From Methanooceanicella nereidis (GTDB taxonomy: Archaea; Halobacteriota; Methanocellia; Methanocellales; Methanocellaceae): 64,000 nt of DNA. The notes under the pieces were generated by a model that ran no database searches, was not told where the DNA came from, and saw only the letters and a list, made by a program, of their open reading frames with translations. Positions 46,862-56,385 of the stretch are shown piece by piece. How positions within the stretch are numbered: position 1 is the first letter of the stretch; the number at the start of each line of letters is the position of its first letter. The stretch spans positions 1-64,000 of the forward strand of contig NZ_PGCK01000010.1 of assembly GCF_021023085.1 (NCBI RefSeq), in the 5' to 3' direction. Made by a program: the position numbers and the translations under genes.

Positions 46862-47240
46862 TCTAACCACGAAGCGCACAAAGGCGAACAAGGAACACAA
46901 AAATGCTAACCACAAAGCGCACAAAGGCGAACAAGGAACACAAAGAACTTTTTTAGAAGGTTATCATATACTAAAAAATTTTTGTGTTCCTTGTTCGCCT
47001 TTGTGCGCTTCGTGGTTAGCAAAATTAGTGTTCCTTATTCGCCTTCGTGCGCTTTGTGGTTAACAATTTAGTGTACCTTCGTGCGCTTTGTGGTTAACAA
47101 TTTAGTGTACCTTCGTGCGCTTTGTGGTTAACAATTTAGTGTACCTTCGTGCGCTTTGTAGTTAACATTTTGTATACCTTGTTCGCCTTTGTGCGCTTCG
47201 TTGTGAAAATAGCGGTCCTTAGAGCCCTTTGTGGCGGACT
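46862..47240. repeat. SR repeat cluster with 34-base tandem deletion units
   Basis: Direct SR units begin at 46864 and 46907. Inverted full units follow at 46982 and 47027. Then a shortened unit of 34 bases (GTGTACCTTCGTGCGCTTTG and 14 more) stands exactly repeated at 47071 and 47105 and diverged at 47139; it lacks the TTATTCG/TTGTTCG part. One more full inverted unit lies at 47171-47205, and the border GTGAAAATAGCGGTCCTTAG follows. It fills the gap between convergent genes 46813-47294. Confidence 0.9.
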
Positions 47241-47294
47241 TGATCATAGATGATCGAAATACACTAAAGAAATTACTGGACACGCTATTTTGTA

Positions 47295-48656
47295 TCATTT
47301 TTGTATTTTTGCCAGTATGCCTTCCGCCGCCACTATCCCGGTAGCTGCCGCGGATACGATCCCGCGGGTGATACCTGCCCCGTCGCCGCCCACATAGAGG
47401 TTATCGATCATCACTGTCTCGAAGTTTTCCCTGGTCTCCGGCCTGACCGCCGCGAACTTTATTTCCGGCGCATAGAGGAGCGTAGCGTCGGAAGCTACTC
47501 CGGGGACGACTCTGTCGAGCATATCCAGGCCTTCCAGTATGTCGGTCACGATCCTGTGCGGAAGTGACATGGATATATCTCCCGGAGTGACAGATTTTAA
47601 TGTCGGCTCCACATAGCTCCTCTTCAGCCTTTCCCAGGTAGAGCGCCTGCCGCTCTTAAGGTCGCCCAGCCTCTGAAGTATCGGCTTTCCGCCGCCTATC
47701 GTCTTTGCGAGCTGGGCAATGGTGGCGCCATACTCGTTTGTGTTCTCAAGCGGCTCTGTCAGGGCGATACGGGAGAGGAAGGCGAAATTAGTGTTATTCG
47801 ACCTGCAATATCGCTGGGAGTGCCCGTTCGCGCCCACGCCGGACTCATATGTGTCCTGCACTACAAAGCCATACGGGCACGTGCAAAATGTCCTTACCAG
47901 GTCATCATATGTCGGAGTATACATGCGGAATTTTGGGTCCCAGTTAGTGCGGACTGCTTCCTCGTAGACTAACGCTGGCACCTCGACCCTGACGCCGACG
48001 TCAATAGGCATGTATTTTATCGGCACGCCAAATTTTTTCATCTGGGAGCCGAGCCATGTGCTGCCCGAACGTCCTGGGGCCAGCAATACAAAATCGGATT
48101 TGATGTTCTCCCCGTCAACGATGACCCCTGTGACTTTTTTATTATCGGCCGTCACGCCTTCCACAGTTCTATTGAGAAGGAATCTTACGCCCCTTGATTC
48201 AAGGTCGCATTTCATGGAATCGATGACCTGCGGAAGCATGTCGCTGCCAATATGCTTTTGCTTTATCGGAATGAACTCTATCCCGTTCGCAGCCGCCCGC
48301 GTCGCGAGAGCCGATGGCGGGACATGCGCGTCTTCCGGAGGCGCTCCGTGCTTGATAAAATACTCGTCCACCTCATCGATGAGCATGTCGGCCTTTTTAA
48401 GCCCCACGAAGTCTATCAGGTCTCCGCCTATCTGAGGGCTCAGGTTCAATTTGCCGTCGGACATGCCCCCTGCGCCGCCCACTCCTGCGGTTATGCTACA
48501 AACGTTACAGTAGACGCAGCCGTTGCCCTGCATCACCTGGCAGGTCCGCTGGTGAATGTCCCTGCCCTTTTCTATTATTGTCACATTCGCATGCCCGGCC
48601 AGCTTATGAGCTGCCATGAGGCCGCATGGCCCGGCCCCGACGATGATAACATCCAT
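47295..48656 (-). CDS. FAD-dependent dehydrogenase (COG2509 type)
   Basis: The 453-residue flavoprotein opens with the FAD-binding loop VIIVGAGPCGLMAAHKLAG. GNGCVYCNVCSITAGVGGAGG follows within 60 residues, a cysteine-rich block characteristic of COG2509. The C-terminal FAD contact is VGGDGAGITRGIVSAAATG. The reaction is not known. ATG 48656 is preferred over GTG 48668, with GGGAAG upstream. It is transcribed alone. Confidence 0.92.
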   Translation of the reverse strand: MDVIIVGAGPCGLMAAHKLAGHANVTIIEKGRDIHQRTCQVMQGNGCVYCNVCSITAGVGGAGGMSDGKLNLSPQIGGDLIDFVGLKKADMLIDEVDEYFIKHGAPPEDAHVPPSALATRAAANGIEFIPIKQKHIGSDMLPQVIDSMKCDLESRGVRFLLNRTVEGVTADNKKVTGVIVDGENIKSDFVLLAPGRSGSTWLGSQMKKFGVPIKYMPIDVGVRVEVPALVYEEAVRTNWDPKFRMYTPTYDDLVRTFCTCPYGFVVQDTYESGVGANGHSQRYCRSNNTNFAFLSRIALTEPLENTNEYGATIAQLAKTIGGGKPILQRLGDLKSGRRSTWERLKRSYVEPTLKSVTPGDISMSLPHRIVTDILEGLDMLDRVVPGVASDATLLYAPEIKFAAVRPETRENFETVMIDNLYVGGDGAGITRGIVSAAATGIVAAEGILAKIQK

Positions 48657-48922
48657 GTTTATGTGCACTTCCCATCAATATATTAAATATCAATTATTTT
48701 TATTTGCTTATTAATAGATCATATTACATTTAAGCAATTAATCATTATTAAAGACATATAACACATAATATACAAAAACATAAATAATTTCTTAAATGAG
48801 CAGATATTTATAATAAAGTTTTTTAAACAGTTTATGTAAATCTAAGAGAATTACATAAATAACAATATTTTACATAGATAATAATTATATTATTAAAAAT
48901 CGAGATATGGAAGGGTTTAATT

Positions 48923-50875
48923 TTGCATACCGAAAAAATAGGATCTCATCCGGTCAAAGATATAGTTTTAACTTCTTATGAGTGGGATCGGGACCAGCTT
49001 GAAAAGATCATTGAAGAGCTGGAGAGCATTCTGCTTGAAATGGTAAAGCTTGAGACGAGCTTTAATGAATTTTTAGAGAAAATACATCCAACTTACAGAG
49101 ATAGTGCCATTAATTTCTTACATTATCTTGCATTAAGGCAAAAAGACATAAGGGAACTACAGGAAAACCTCGCGCACCTTGGAATATCCTCGCTGGGCAG
49201 GGCTGAGTCTCATGTCATGGATAATATATCTTCCATCTTAAAGATCCTTTATTATCTGAACGGGCGCCATGGCCGTTCTCCCATGATAAGCAAGAACCTC
49301 ATAAAATATGAGGACGGTAAGAGACTGCTGGAACACCATACGAACGGGCTTATAGGAGATAGGACGGCAAAAAGGGATACGCGCATAATGGTCACGATGC
49401 CAAGCGAAGCGGCAAATGATTACAGGCTTGTACGGGACCTTCTAGCCAGCGGCATGGATTGTATGCGGATAAACTGCGCTTACGACGATGTCGATGCCTG
49501 GGCCCGGATGATATCCAGTTTACGCCGGGCTGAAAGGGAGCTAAAAAAGACCTGTCGGGTCAGTATGGACCTGGCAGGACACAAGCTCAGGACAGGCCCG
49601 GTGGAGCCGGCTCCTGCAGTCATCAGATGGAGCCCCCGTCAGGACGGTTACGGAAGAGTCATGGCCCCGGCAAGGATATGGCTCACGCCTATGGAGTACT
49701 GCGCGCAGGCACCTACAGATACGGACGCAAGCCTGCCCGTCCCGGTAAAATGGCTTTCGGGTATAAATATAGGGGACGTTGTAAAATTCAACGATACCAG
49801 GGACAGGTCAAGGCGATTGAAGATCGCTGACTCGTTTGAAGAATGTAAGCTGGCAGAATGTTATAAAAGCGCATACGTGATCGAAAATACAGTCATGCAC
49901 CACTATGTGTCAGGGGACGAGGACAGCGAACCGATAGATGCGCAGGTGGGAAAACTCCCTGAGAACGAGCGTTATATTGTCCTTAAAAAGGGCGAGACCC
50001 TGATCATGACGGAAGACCGGACGCCCGGTACCGCCGCGGTGCGTGATGAGGCCGGGAACGTCGTGATACCAGCGACAATAGGCGTTACGATGCCGGAGAT
50101 ATTTTCACGCGTCAAGCCCGGCGAAAGAGTATGGATAGACGACGGGAAGATAGGCGGGATAATAAGGCACGTTAATAAAAACCATATGCACGTAGAGATA
50201 ACCCATGCGCGGCCCAGAGGAGAGAAACTTAGAGGTAGTAAAGGCATTAACCTTCCTGACAGCCGTCTTGACCTTCCCCCGCTTACGAAAAAAGACGTGG
50301 AAGACCTGGCGTTCATCTCACATAACGCAGACATCGTCGGATTCTCGTTCGTGAACAGTGCGTCGGGTGTCTATGAGCTGCAGAGCCGGCTCAAGGAGCT
50401 TGGCGGCGATAACCTGGGAATACTTTTAAAGATAGAGACAGTGAGCGCGTTCGAACATTTGCCGGAACTGCTTCTCGCCGCGATGCGAAGCCCGGGCGCA
50501 GGCGTCATGATAGCCAGAGGAGACCTTGCTGTAGAATGCGGGTACGAAAGAATGGCGGAAGTCCAGGAGGAGATACTCTGGTTCTGTGAGGCGGCACATA
50601 TGCCGGTCGTGTGGGCTACCCAGGTCCTTGAAAAACTTGCGAAGAAAGGGATGCCGTCCAGGGCGGAAATAACGGATGCCGCCATGGGAGTCCGCGCCGA
50701 ATGCGTGATGCTGAACAAAGGAGCGTACATAGTCGAGGCTGCCAGGACGCTTGACGATATCCTGATGCGCATGCAGGTCCATCAAAAGAAAAAAAGGTCG
50801 ATGTTAAGGAAACTGGACCTTGCCAAAAGGTTCAAGGTACTTAAAGAGAACGTCGAAAAGCCGGACAGGAACTGA
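48923..50875 (+). CDS. Pyruvate kinase-like protein with N-terminal extension and no C-terminal domain
   Basis: Residues about 150-620 form the pyruvate kinase barrel: RIMVTMPSEA, SGMDCMRINCAYDD (for MNVARLNFSHG), MDLAGHKLRTGP (for DTKGPEIRTG), a long B domain, LLKIETVSA with catalytic Lys and metal Glu, GVMIARGDLAVE and VWATQVLEKL. The DTKGP lysine is lost. About 145 helical residues precede the barrel, and the C-terminal effector domain is absent. The start is a TTG with GGAAGGG upstream. Whether it makes pyruvate is open. The missing domain is found alone at 26780-27367. Confidence 0.88.
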   Translation: MHTEKIGSHPVKDIVLTSYEWDRDQLEKIIEELESILLEMVKLETSFNEFLEKIHPTYRDSAINFLHYLALRQKDIRELQENLAHLGISSLGRAESHVMDNISSILKILYYLNGRHGRSPMISKNLIKYEDGKRLLEHHTNGLIGDRTAKRDTRIMVTMPSEAANDYRLVRDLLASGMDCMRINCAYDDVDAWARMISSLRRAERELKKTCRVSMDLAGHKLRTGPVEPAPAVIRWSPRQDGYGRVMAPARIWLTPMEYCAQAPTDTDASLPVPVKWLSGINIGDVVKFNDTRDRSRRLKIADSFEECKLAECYKSAYVIENTVMHHYVSGDEDSEPIDAQVGKLPENERYIVLKKGETLIMTEDRTPGTAAVRDEAGNVVIPATIGVTMPEIFSRVKPGERVWIDDGKIGGIIRHVNKNHMHVEITHARPRGEKLRGSKGINLPDSRLDLPPLTKKDVEDLAFISHNADIVGFSFVNSASGVYELQSRLKELGGDNLGILLKIETVSAFEHLPELLLAAMRSPGAGVMIARGDLAVECGYERMAEVQEEILWFCEAAHMPVVWATQVLEKLAKKGMPSRAEITDAAMGVRAECVMLNKGAYIVEAARTLDDILMRMQVHQKKKRSMLRKLDLAKRFKVLKENVEKPDRN

Positions 50876-50896
50876 CAGCAGCGATGACGGCATAGA

Positions 50897-52507
50897 TCAT
50901 AGATATCTTAATGACAACAGGATGTTCACGAGCACGTCCCCGGCGATCAATCCGGACGCAGTTATACCGTTATCGTCCTTAAGGTAGTTTTTCTTTTCCA
51001 GACACCATGCTATAAGCCCTCCGAGTATTATCGTTGCGCATGTCGAAAATGGCAATATGAGCCCTATAGAGAACGTTATAGCCGATATCCTCTTCCGGTA
51101 CAATATTAAGGCGACCAGCGCGCCGGCAGCTATTAAGAATATGTTGACGGACGGCGGCACGACTTTTGTGACCGCCGACTGTGCCATTTCCAGCCACATA
51201 ATACTATACGGCGCGGGCAATAATTCGGTGCCTATCCCGTAGATGCTGTTAAAGAACTTTATGCACGGGACACAAATGACAGACCCGACAAAACATCCTA
51301 ACAGGAGCATTTTTATCAGCCCTTGTGATGATGCATTACAGAATTCTGCCTGCTTCAGCACATAGAAGGTCAGTGAAAAGCTGAATATCATCGCAAGCAC
51401 GAATCCCTCAAGTATCAGCAGCGGCACAATATCACTGAATGCAAGGCCTACGAGCAATATGATCACGAAAGATGAGATGCCGACGCTCATGGACGTTTCC
51501 GCCCTTCCCCGGGATTCTATGATCATGAAGAGTAAAGAGATAGGAAGGCTTACGAGGAAGATCAATACGGGAACACCCGGAAAGTAGTATAGCAGCATTG
51601 ACGCTGAGATCACAGCCAGAGTAAGCAACAGCGTTCTATTATTTATTTTGAAGAATGTGCTGTTAAATGCAATATTATTCCCGCCGTCCCTCAAAAGGCT
51701 ATTTGCGCCAGCCTTTTTACTTTTATGGCCGGCTGATGACCTCAACACGACATATAAAGATATAACAGCCGTAGTCACCAGCATGGATATGGCAGTGGAA
51801 AATACCCATGGGTTTCTCATATGTGTGAAATAGTCAGTCGAGGCCCCCTCCAAAAATATCCATATAAGCAGGGAGATAACAGCGCCTCCGGCTATTTCCA
51901 GGCAGGCCTTTGTTCCTATCAGCATGCCTATGCCGGCAAACATAGGCGATGTGCTTAATCCCAGATTTATAGAGCCTAATATCTCGGGGCGGATACCGAA
52001 CCCCTTAAGAGAAGTGACCAAGCCGGATAATATGCCGGCAGTGCCCATTCTAACCGCTGATGACCTGAATGACGTATTTTTATTCTCCTGCGAGAAAAGA
52101 TTGATCAGCGATGAATTCACCCTGGCACCGGGCCACGGAAAATCCGCCTTCAGGAAATAGTCCGTGAAATAATAGGATAGAAGCACTCCTATAATACCAG
52201 AAAGGAGAGGCAAAAGGATCATAACGGGATCAGGTACGTCAAAAGGCTTGCCTGAGATCATGATCGCTCCGAGCCCCTCTGTATATGAGATGACTATGCC
52301 GGTCGACCCCGTACCTATAGCCACCATATATAAAAAGCCGCGCGACCGGACATTTTTAAGAAGTGCGAAAACAGCGAACGCAGCGAACAGGAAAAATATC
52401 TCAAGCCCGACGCTTATCCCCGCTTTCAGTGTCAGAAAGACCACGACGACAGCATTTATAATGCTAAAAAGTATCCCCATAACGACAGCGAGGATACGCT
52501 CGTCCAT
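50897..52507 (-). CDS. OPT-like oligopeptide or metal-chelate permease
   Basis: The 536-residue protein has about 14 membrane helices. FPWPGARVNSSLINLF near residue 125 resembles the OPT family's proline-containing loop, and SPMFAGIGMLIGTKACLEIAGGAVISLLIW corresponds to the later conserved helix (shown in two parts: SPMFAGIGMLIGTKACLEIA and GGAVISLLIW). OPT proteins import peptides or metal chelates. Its ATG follows the stop codon of the HTH gene with none between, with AGGGGG upstream, so it is controlled with its regulator. Confidence 0.75.
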   Translation of the reverse strand: MDERILAVVMGILFSIINAVVVVFLTLKAGISVGLEIFFLFAAFAVFALLKNVRSRGFLYMVAIGTGSTGIVISYTEGLGAIMISGKPFDVPDPVMILLPLLSGIIGVLLSYYFTDYFLKADFPWPGARVNSSLINLFSQENKNTSFRSSAVRMGTAGILSGLVTSLKGFGIRPEILGSINLGLSTSPMFAGIGMLIGTKACLEIAGGAVISLLIWIFLEGASTDYFTHMRNPWVFSTAISMLVTTAVISLYVVLRSSAGHKSKKAGANSLLRDGGNNIAFNSTFFKINNRTLLLTLAVISASMLLYYFPGVPVLIFLVSLPISLLFMIIESRGRAETSMSVGISSFVIILLVGLAFSDIVPLLILEGFVLAMIFSFSLTFYVLKQAEFCNASSQGLIKMLLLGCFVGSVICVPCIKFFNSIYGIGTELLPAPYSIMWLEMAQSAVTKVVPPSVNIFLIAAGALVALILYRKRISAITFSIGLILPFSTCATIILGGLIAWCLEKKNYLKDDNGITASGLIAGDVLVNILLSLRYL

Positions 52508-53143
52508 TTAATGCCCCCTGGCATCGGTTAGCAGTTCCCTTATCTCATTTCTAACGGCATTTAGCTCCTCGTCCTCGATCTCGCGGAGAATGATAGCCAC
52601 ATGATATGCGTCGCTCACTACCTGACCGTCCTGCTCGACATTTTCTAAGCCGGCCTGCTGTATCTCCCTGAGTATCTCCTTCTTCCTTCGGTCATATTTT
52701 AATAGAGATGCCTTAAGAGCTTCTGATCTTTCATCCGGCAGGTCATATCCAAAATGGGTAATGGTGCCCATCAGCCTATCGATAAAATCCTCCATAGGGT
52801 TTATATCTCCGGGCGACGCTACGTTAAAACGAGAGCCGTCAAGATAAAAATTCCTGGCCGTTGCCCGGTAATACTTTTTAACGATATTACCTTTTACCTC
52901 TTCCCTTACCTGTATTGCCAGCCCAAGTCTTTCCATCTCTTTTAAATAGTAATGGATAGAGCCGGGATTTACACCCAGAGCTTTTGCAAGTTCTGACACG
53001 GATGATTCTCTCGCCTGCAGTATCTCGATGATCTCAATGAAACGGTCCTTGAACATCAGTTTTATAGCATCCGGGTCATCGATGACCATTATCTCTTTTA
53101 TTTTACTCCCTTTGCTCTCCCCATTCATTTGTGGCATGAACAT
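52508..53143 (-). CDS. ArsR-type winged-helix regulator of the OPT-like permease
   Basis: The helix-turn-helix lies at about residues 32-80 (IIEILQARESSVSELAKALG, VNPGSIHYYLKEMERLGL), with the wing VREEVKGNIVKKYYRAT. The C-terminal 110 residues are helical and probably sense a ligand or dimerise. AAGGG precedes the ATG. It heads a two-gene unit with the permease, so it most likely governs that gene and itself in response to a peptide or metal. Confidence 0.87.
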   Translation of the reverse strand: MFMPQMNGESKGSKIKEIMVIDDPDAIKLMFKDRFIEIIEILQARESSVSELAKALGVNPGSIHYYLKEMERLGLAIQVREEVKGNIVKKYYRATARNFYLDGSRFNVASPGDINPMEDFIDRLMGTITHFGYDLPDERSEALKASLLKYDRRKKEILREIQQAGLENVEQDGQVVSDAYHVAIILREIEDEELNAVRNEIRELLTDARGH

Positions 53144-53325
53144 ATGTTCTTGCCCTTTTTATTTAAATCTTATTGTACGTTTAAATTGTTTTAATGGATA
53201 TAGTATGCCGTTTATTACGCCAGGATAATTCATGAGAGCATCGATCAAAAAATATGCTCCAGAAAATTTTAATCTATGGACATAACATAGGGTAGAGCAT
53301 ATAGCTTTAAGGGTGTATTCGCAGG

Positions 53326-54204
53326 GTGTATCATCGAATAAAGTCACGAGTATACGAGATCCTAGAAAACTCGTTACAAGAGGATGGATTCGGAAAAGCG
53401 TTCAACATATTCATCATAGTACTCATATGCCTCAATGTGACTGCTGTCGTCCTTGAGACGGAAGAAAGTCTGGCATCACAGTACGGAGATCTTTTCTGGA
53501 ACTTTGAAGTGTTCTCGGTCGCAATATTCTCGATAGAATATATTCTCAGGCTATGGACCTGTAACCTTAATCCGGAGTACACAGGAATGCTTAGAGGCAG
53601 GATTAAATATATATTCACGCCGTTCGCCATCATTGACCTGCTGGCTATTATGCCGTTCTACCTGCCGATGATACTGCCGGCAGACCTGCTGATAATAAGA
53701 GCCCTGCGTCTCTTCAGGCTTTTCAGGATATTCAAGCTGGGAAGGTACTCGGAATCGATGCAGACGTTCATAAACGTCATCAATAATAAAAAAGAAGAGC
53801 TTACTATCACTGTCGTCATGGGATTTTTACTGCTGTTGATAGCTTCAGCGCTGATGTATACGGTCGAGCATGACGTCCAGCCGGATAAATTTTCGAGCAT
53901 ACTTACATCGATGTGGTGGGGAGTTATCACCCTGGCAACTGTGGGCTATGGAGATGTTGTGCCGATGACGCCGCTCGGAAAATTCCTCGGAAGCATCATA
54001 GCTTTGCTCGGGATCGGGCTTTTCGCGCTGCCGACGGGCATAATGGGCTCAGGGTTCGTCGAAGAGCTTCATAAGAGAAAAGAGACCGAAAAAAGAATTT
54101 GCCCTCATTGCGGAAAGGATATGGATGAGCCTCCCGAGAAGCATGTCCCCATAGAGGTTCCTGAGCCGTTAACGATCAAGATCATCGAAAGAAAGAATAG
54201 ATAG
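53326..54204 (+). CDS. Voltage-gated potassium channel
   Basis: The 292-residue channel has six membrane helices. S4 carries Arg or Lys at every third position (Arg125, 128, 131, 134, Lys137, Arg140). The selectivity filter TVGYGD is at 205-210, between pore helix MWWGVITLA and S6. The cytoplasmic tail has CPHCGKDMDEPP, a short CxxC that could bind metal. It would form a tetramer passing potassium. Translation starts at GTG with AAGGGTG about 10 bases upstream. It is transcribed alone. Confidence 0.94.
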   Translation: MYHRIKSRVYEILENSLQEDGFGKAFNIFIIVLICLNVTAVVLETEESLASQYGDLFWNFEVFSVAIFSIEYILRLWTCNLNPEYTGMLRGRIKYIFTPFAIIDLLAIMPFYLPMILPADLLIIRALRLFRLFRIFKLGRYSESMQTFINVINNKKEELTITVVMGFLLLLIASALMYTVEHDVQPDKFSSILTSMWWGVITLATVGYGDVVPMTPLGKFLGSIIALLGIGLFALPTGIMGSGFVEELHKRKETEKRICPHCGKDMDEPPEKHVPIEVPEPLTIKIIERKNR

Positions 54205-54261
54205 AACTGGCCATGGGTTTTCCATGGGCGATCCGCATAATTCTATGATCGATTCCATCAC

Positions 54262-54495
54262 TAAGGCAACGAAGGTCCGCTATTTTCACAACGAAGCGCA
54301 CAAAGGCGAAAAAGGAGCGCAAAAGACTTTTTTGTGAGGTCATTTGGTTCCGTCCAGGTTTGTCCGTAATATTATCATCCATACACGTGCTTTAAGGCAG
54401 TCATATCGAATTTACTTATAAATAAAGATAATTCCTGAGATGACAGATATATTTAAAAAAATTTGTGTAATTTGTTCGCCTTCGTGCGCTCCCAT
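54262..54495. repeat. SR hairpin repeat split by an AT-rich insert, next to palindrome C
   Basis: The left border CTAAGGCAACGAAGGTCCGC and TATTTTCAC lead into CACAACGAAGCGCACAAAGG (54288 on). The inverted half stands at 54466-54493 (TTGTTCGCCTTCGTGCGCTC). About 145 bases of AT-rich sequence separate the halves, against 40-80 in the other copies. The right end merges with the flank of palindromic repeat C, as at copy B. Confidence 0.75.
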
Positions 54496-55207
54496 GAAAA
54501 ACTTTTAGATGGTTTCTTTAAAAATGGGCATATAACATCAGTTCTGAGATCGATGTTCTGGCATTGTGCCTGTCAGATGGCAGGTAGACACATAACCTCA
54601 CAGAAACACAGAACCACAAAAATTTTTTAGAATTTAAGGTCACGAAAACCCTAAGAATTTACTCACTAAATCACGAAAGGCTCCAGTATCACCGTCAACG
54701 CACTAAAGTCTCAAATGCACGGCTTAATGCTCGAAGTGCTCTAATACACTAACGCTAAAACAAACCCCGAACATTCTCCAAAACACTAAAGTTTAACTGC
54801 ACGGTTGACGTTTCACGATCGATATTCATGTTGATGGATCAGGGGTACACAAACCGGGATATTAAATTTTTGTGTTTTTGGAGAATGTTCGGGTTTTGTT
54901 TTAGCGTTAGTGACTTGGAGAGGTTAGTGCGTTGAGCCGAGCGTTAGGGATATTAGAGCATTGACGGTGATACTGGAGCCCTTCGTGATTTGGTGAGTAA
55001 GATTTTGGGGTCTTTGAGCCCTTAAAAAATCATAAAAAAAATTTTTGTGTTTCTGTGTTTCTGTGAGGTTATGTGTCTACCTGCCATCCGACAGGCACAA
55101 ACATAAAAAACTTCATCTCAAAGACCGGGTAAGTACGACACGTTCTTTCATTCTTATAACCTGAGCAAGACCCCGCTCATCAAAGATTTCGTGGTGAAAA
55201 ATACATA
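54485..55207. repeat. Long palindromic repeat, copy C, with core inverted relative to B
   Basis: The palindrome proper spans about 54564-55100. Inner arms 54748-54783 and 54876-54911 match in 35 of 36 positions around a 92-base core. The outer flanks match copy B in the same orientation on both sides. The core segment 54789-54855 matches copy B 15704-15771 only as its reverse complement. No open frame of note is inside. The remaining gap to 55289 shows nothing. Confidence 0.9.
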
Positions 55208-55289
55208 TTAAAACTATTGTTAACGGGACACATCACTAATTTTACGAAAATATAGAATCACAAAGTTAAAAATTTGGAGCTGATACCCC

Positions 55290-56117
55290 CTAGTTACCTC
55301 CGGCGTAAGCGAATAGCTCTCCTGCGCGAGTAAGGCTTATCTTCAGCTCTTTCTTTTCCCTCTCGGTAGTTATAAGCCCCTGCTTTTCCATGTTGTCTAA
55401 ATAATATTTTATGTTTGAACGGGGAGTGACGCGGCCTGTCGACATATCCAGAAGCTCTTTCATCTCTTTGATCGAACTGATAACCTTTTTCTCATTAATT
55501 ATCTTTAACATATCATATTCGATGTCCGTGAATTGGGCAAGCGGGAAAGGCGGAAACTTGTAAGTATCCTTTTTGCCAGACGCCATGCCATGGTCCCGGA
55601 TCTCTCTGGCGATGTCCTTTAGTTTTTTTATCGTATTTTGTTCATCCTCATCCTTTTTCAATAGTTCAAAAACAGTACCGATAAGCTCTCCTTCATAATA
55701 TCTTTCCGGCTCGACGTAGAACAGCTGGACGGCCGGTTCTTCCGTCCCGGGCTTATTATTCAGGAATGCAGCCATTGTCAGGGCAAGCTGGACGACCTTT
55801 GATGCGGATGATATGTTAATATATACTGGATTCCCCTCACCGACCTCTTTTTTAATGATATCGTACGATCTTTTAAAAACATCATCAAAATTGTAAATAT
55901 TAGTCGAGATAATTTCCCATTTAAAGGGGATGTCCTTGATCTTTCTTATGTACCCGTTAACTATCTGTGTCTGCTTATCATGATCCTCAGTCCTTTTCTT
56001 CGTATCATGAACAAGCAGGTATGCCTTTTTAACAGTAAAGTCGTTTATCAAAGGCTGTATTACCCGGTCATACTCAAAACCGGTAGGTACTATGTGGACT
56101 CCAGGTTTCATGGTCAT
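55290..56117 (-). CDS. CARF-like / winged-helix regulator (HFX_2341 or Csa3 type)
   Basis: The N-terminal 140 residues resemble a Rossmann-type CARF domain (GVHIVPTGFEYDRVIQPLIN, KKAYLLVHDTKK, PVYINISSASKVVQLALTMA). The last 80 residues form a winged helix (LAQFTDIEYDMLKIINEKK, TGRVTPRSNIKYYLDNMEKQ, GLITTEREKKEL). The frame extends to 56231, but the first 38 residues are unlike the family and ATG 56117 (or 56111) is the likely start. CARF domains bind cyclic oligonucleotides or nucleotides. No CRISPR array or cas gene lies in the window, so the family's Csa3 role cannot be assumed. Confidence 0.85.
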   Translation of the reverse strand: MTMKPGVHIVPTGFEYDRVIQPLINDFTVKKAYLLVHDTKKRTEDHDKQTQIVNGYIRKIKDIPFKWEIISTNIYNFDDVFKRSYDIIKKEVGEGNPVYINISSASKVVQLALTMAAFLNNKPGTEEPAVQLFYVEPERYYEGELIGTVFELLKKDEDEQNTIKKLKDIAREIRDHGMASGKKDTYKFPPFPLAQFTDIEYDMLKIINEKKVISSIKEMKELLDMSTGRVTPRSNIKYYLDNMEKQGLITTEREKKELKISLTRAGELFAYAGGN

Positions 56118-56385
56118 TATTAAACAGTTGTACCTATAATACTTATAATTAACTATTGTAAATGTTATACAACAATAATATACGATACTTAACAAAATAC
56201 AACTAGCATCGGCTTTTATGGCAGCATTCACGACAAATGAAAGTTTTTTTCGTATAAGATAAGTTAAAGATAACTTTAAATAATAACATGTATCATTAAA
56301 TTATGTTATAAGTTATAAAAAAAGGTCATAATTAAGGTCAGTATTTTGCCGTTATATAATAGCGCTTCTGGTGGGAGAGTAATTT

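Noticed and set aside
54205-55289. Mobile element with transposase near palindrome C
   Set aside because: No open frame resembling a transposase or integrase was found, and no target-site duplication could be recognised.
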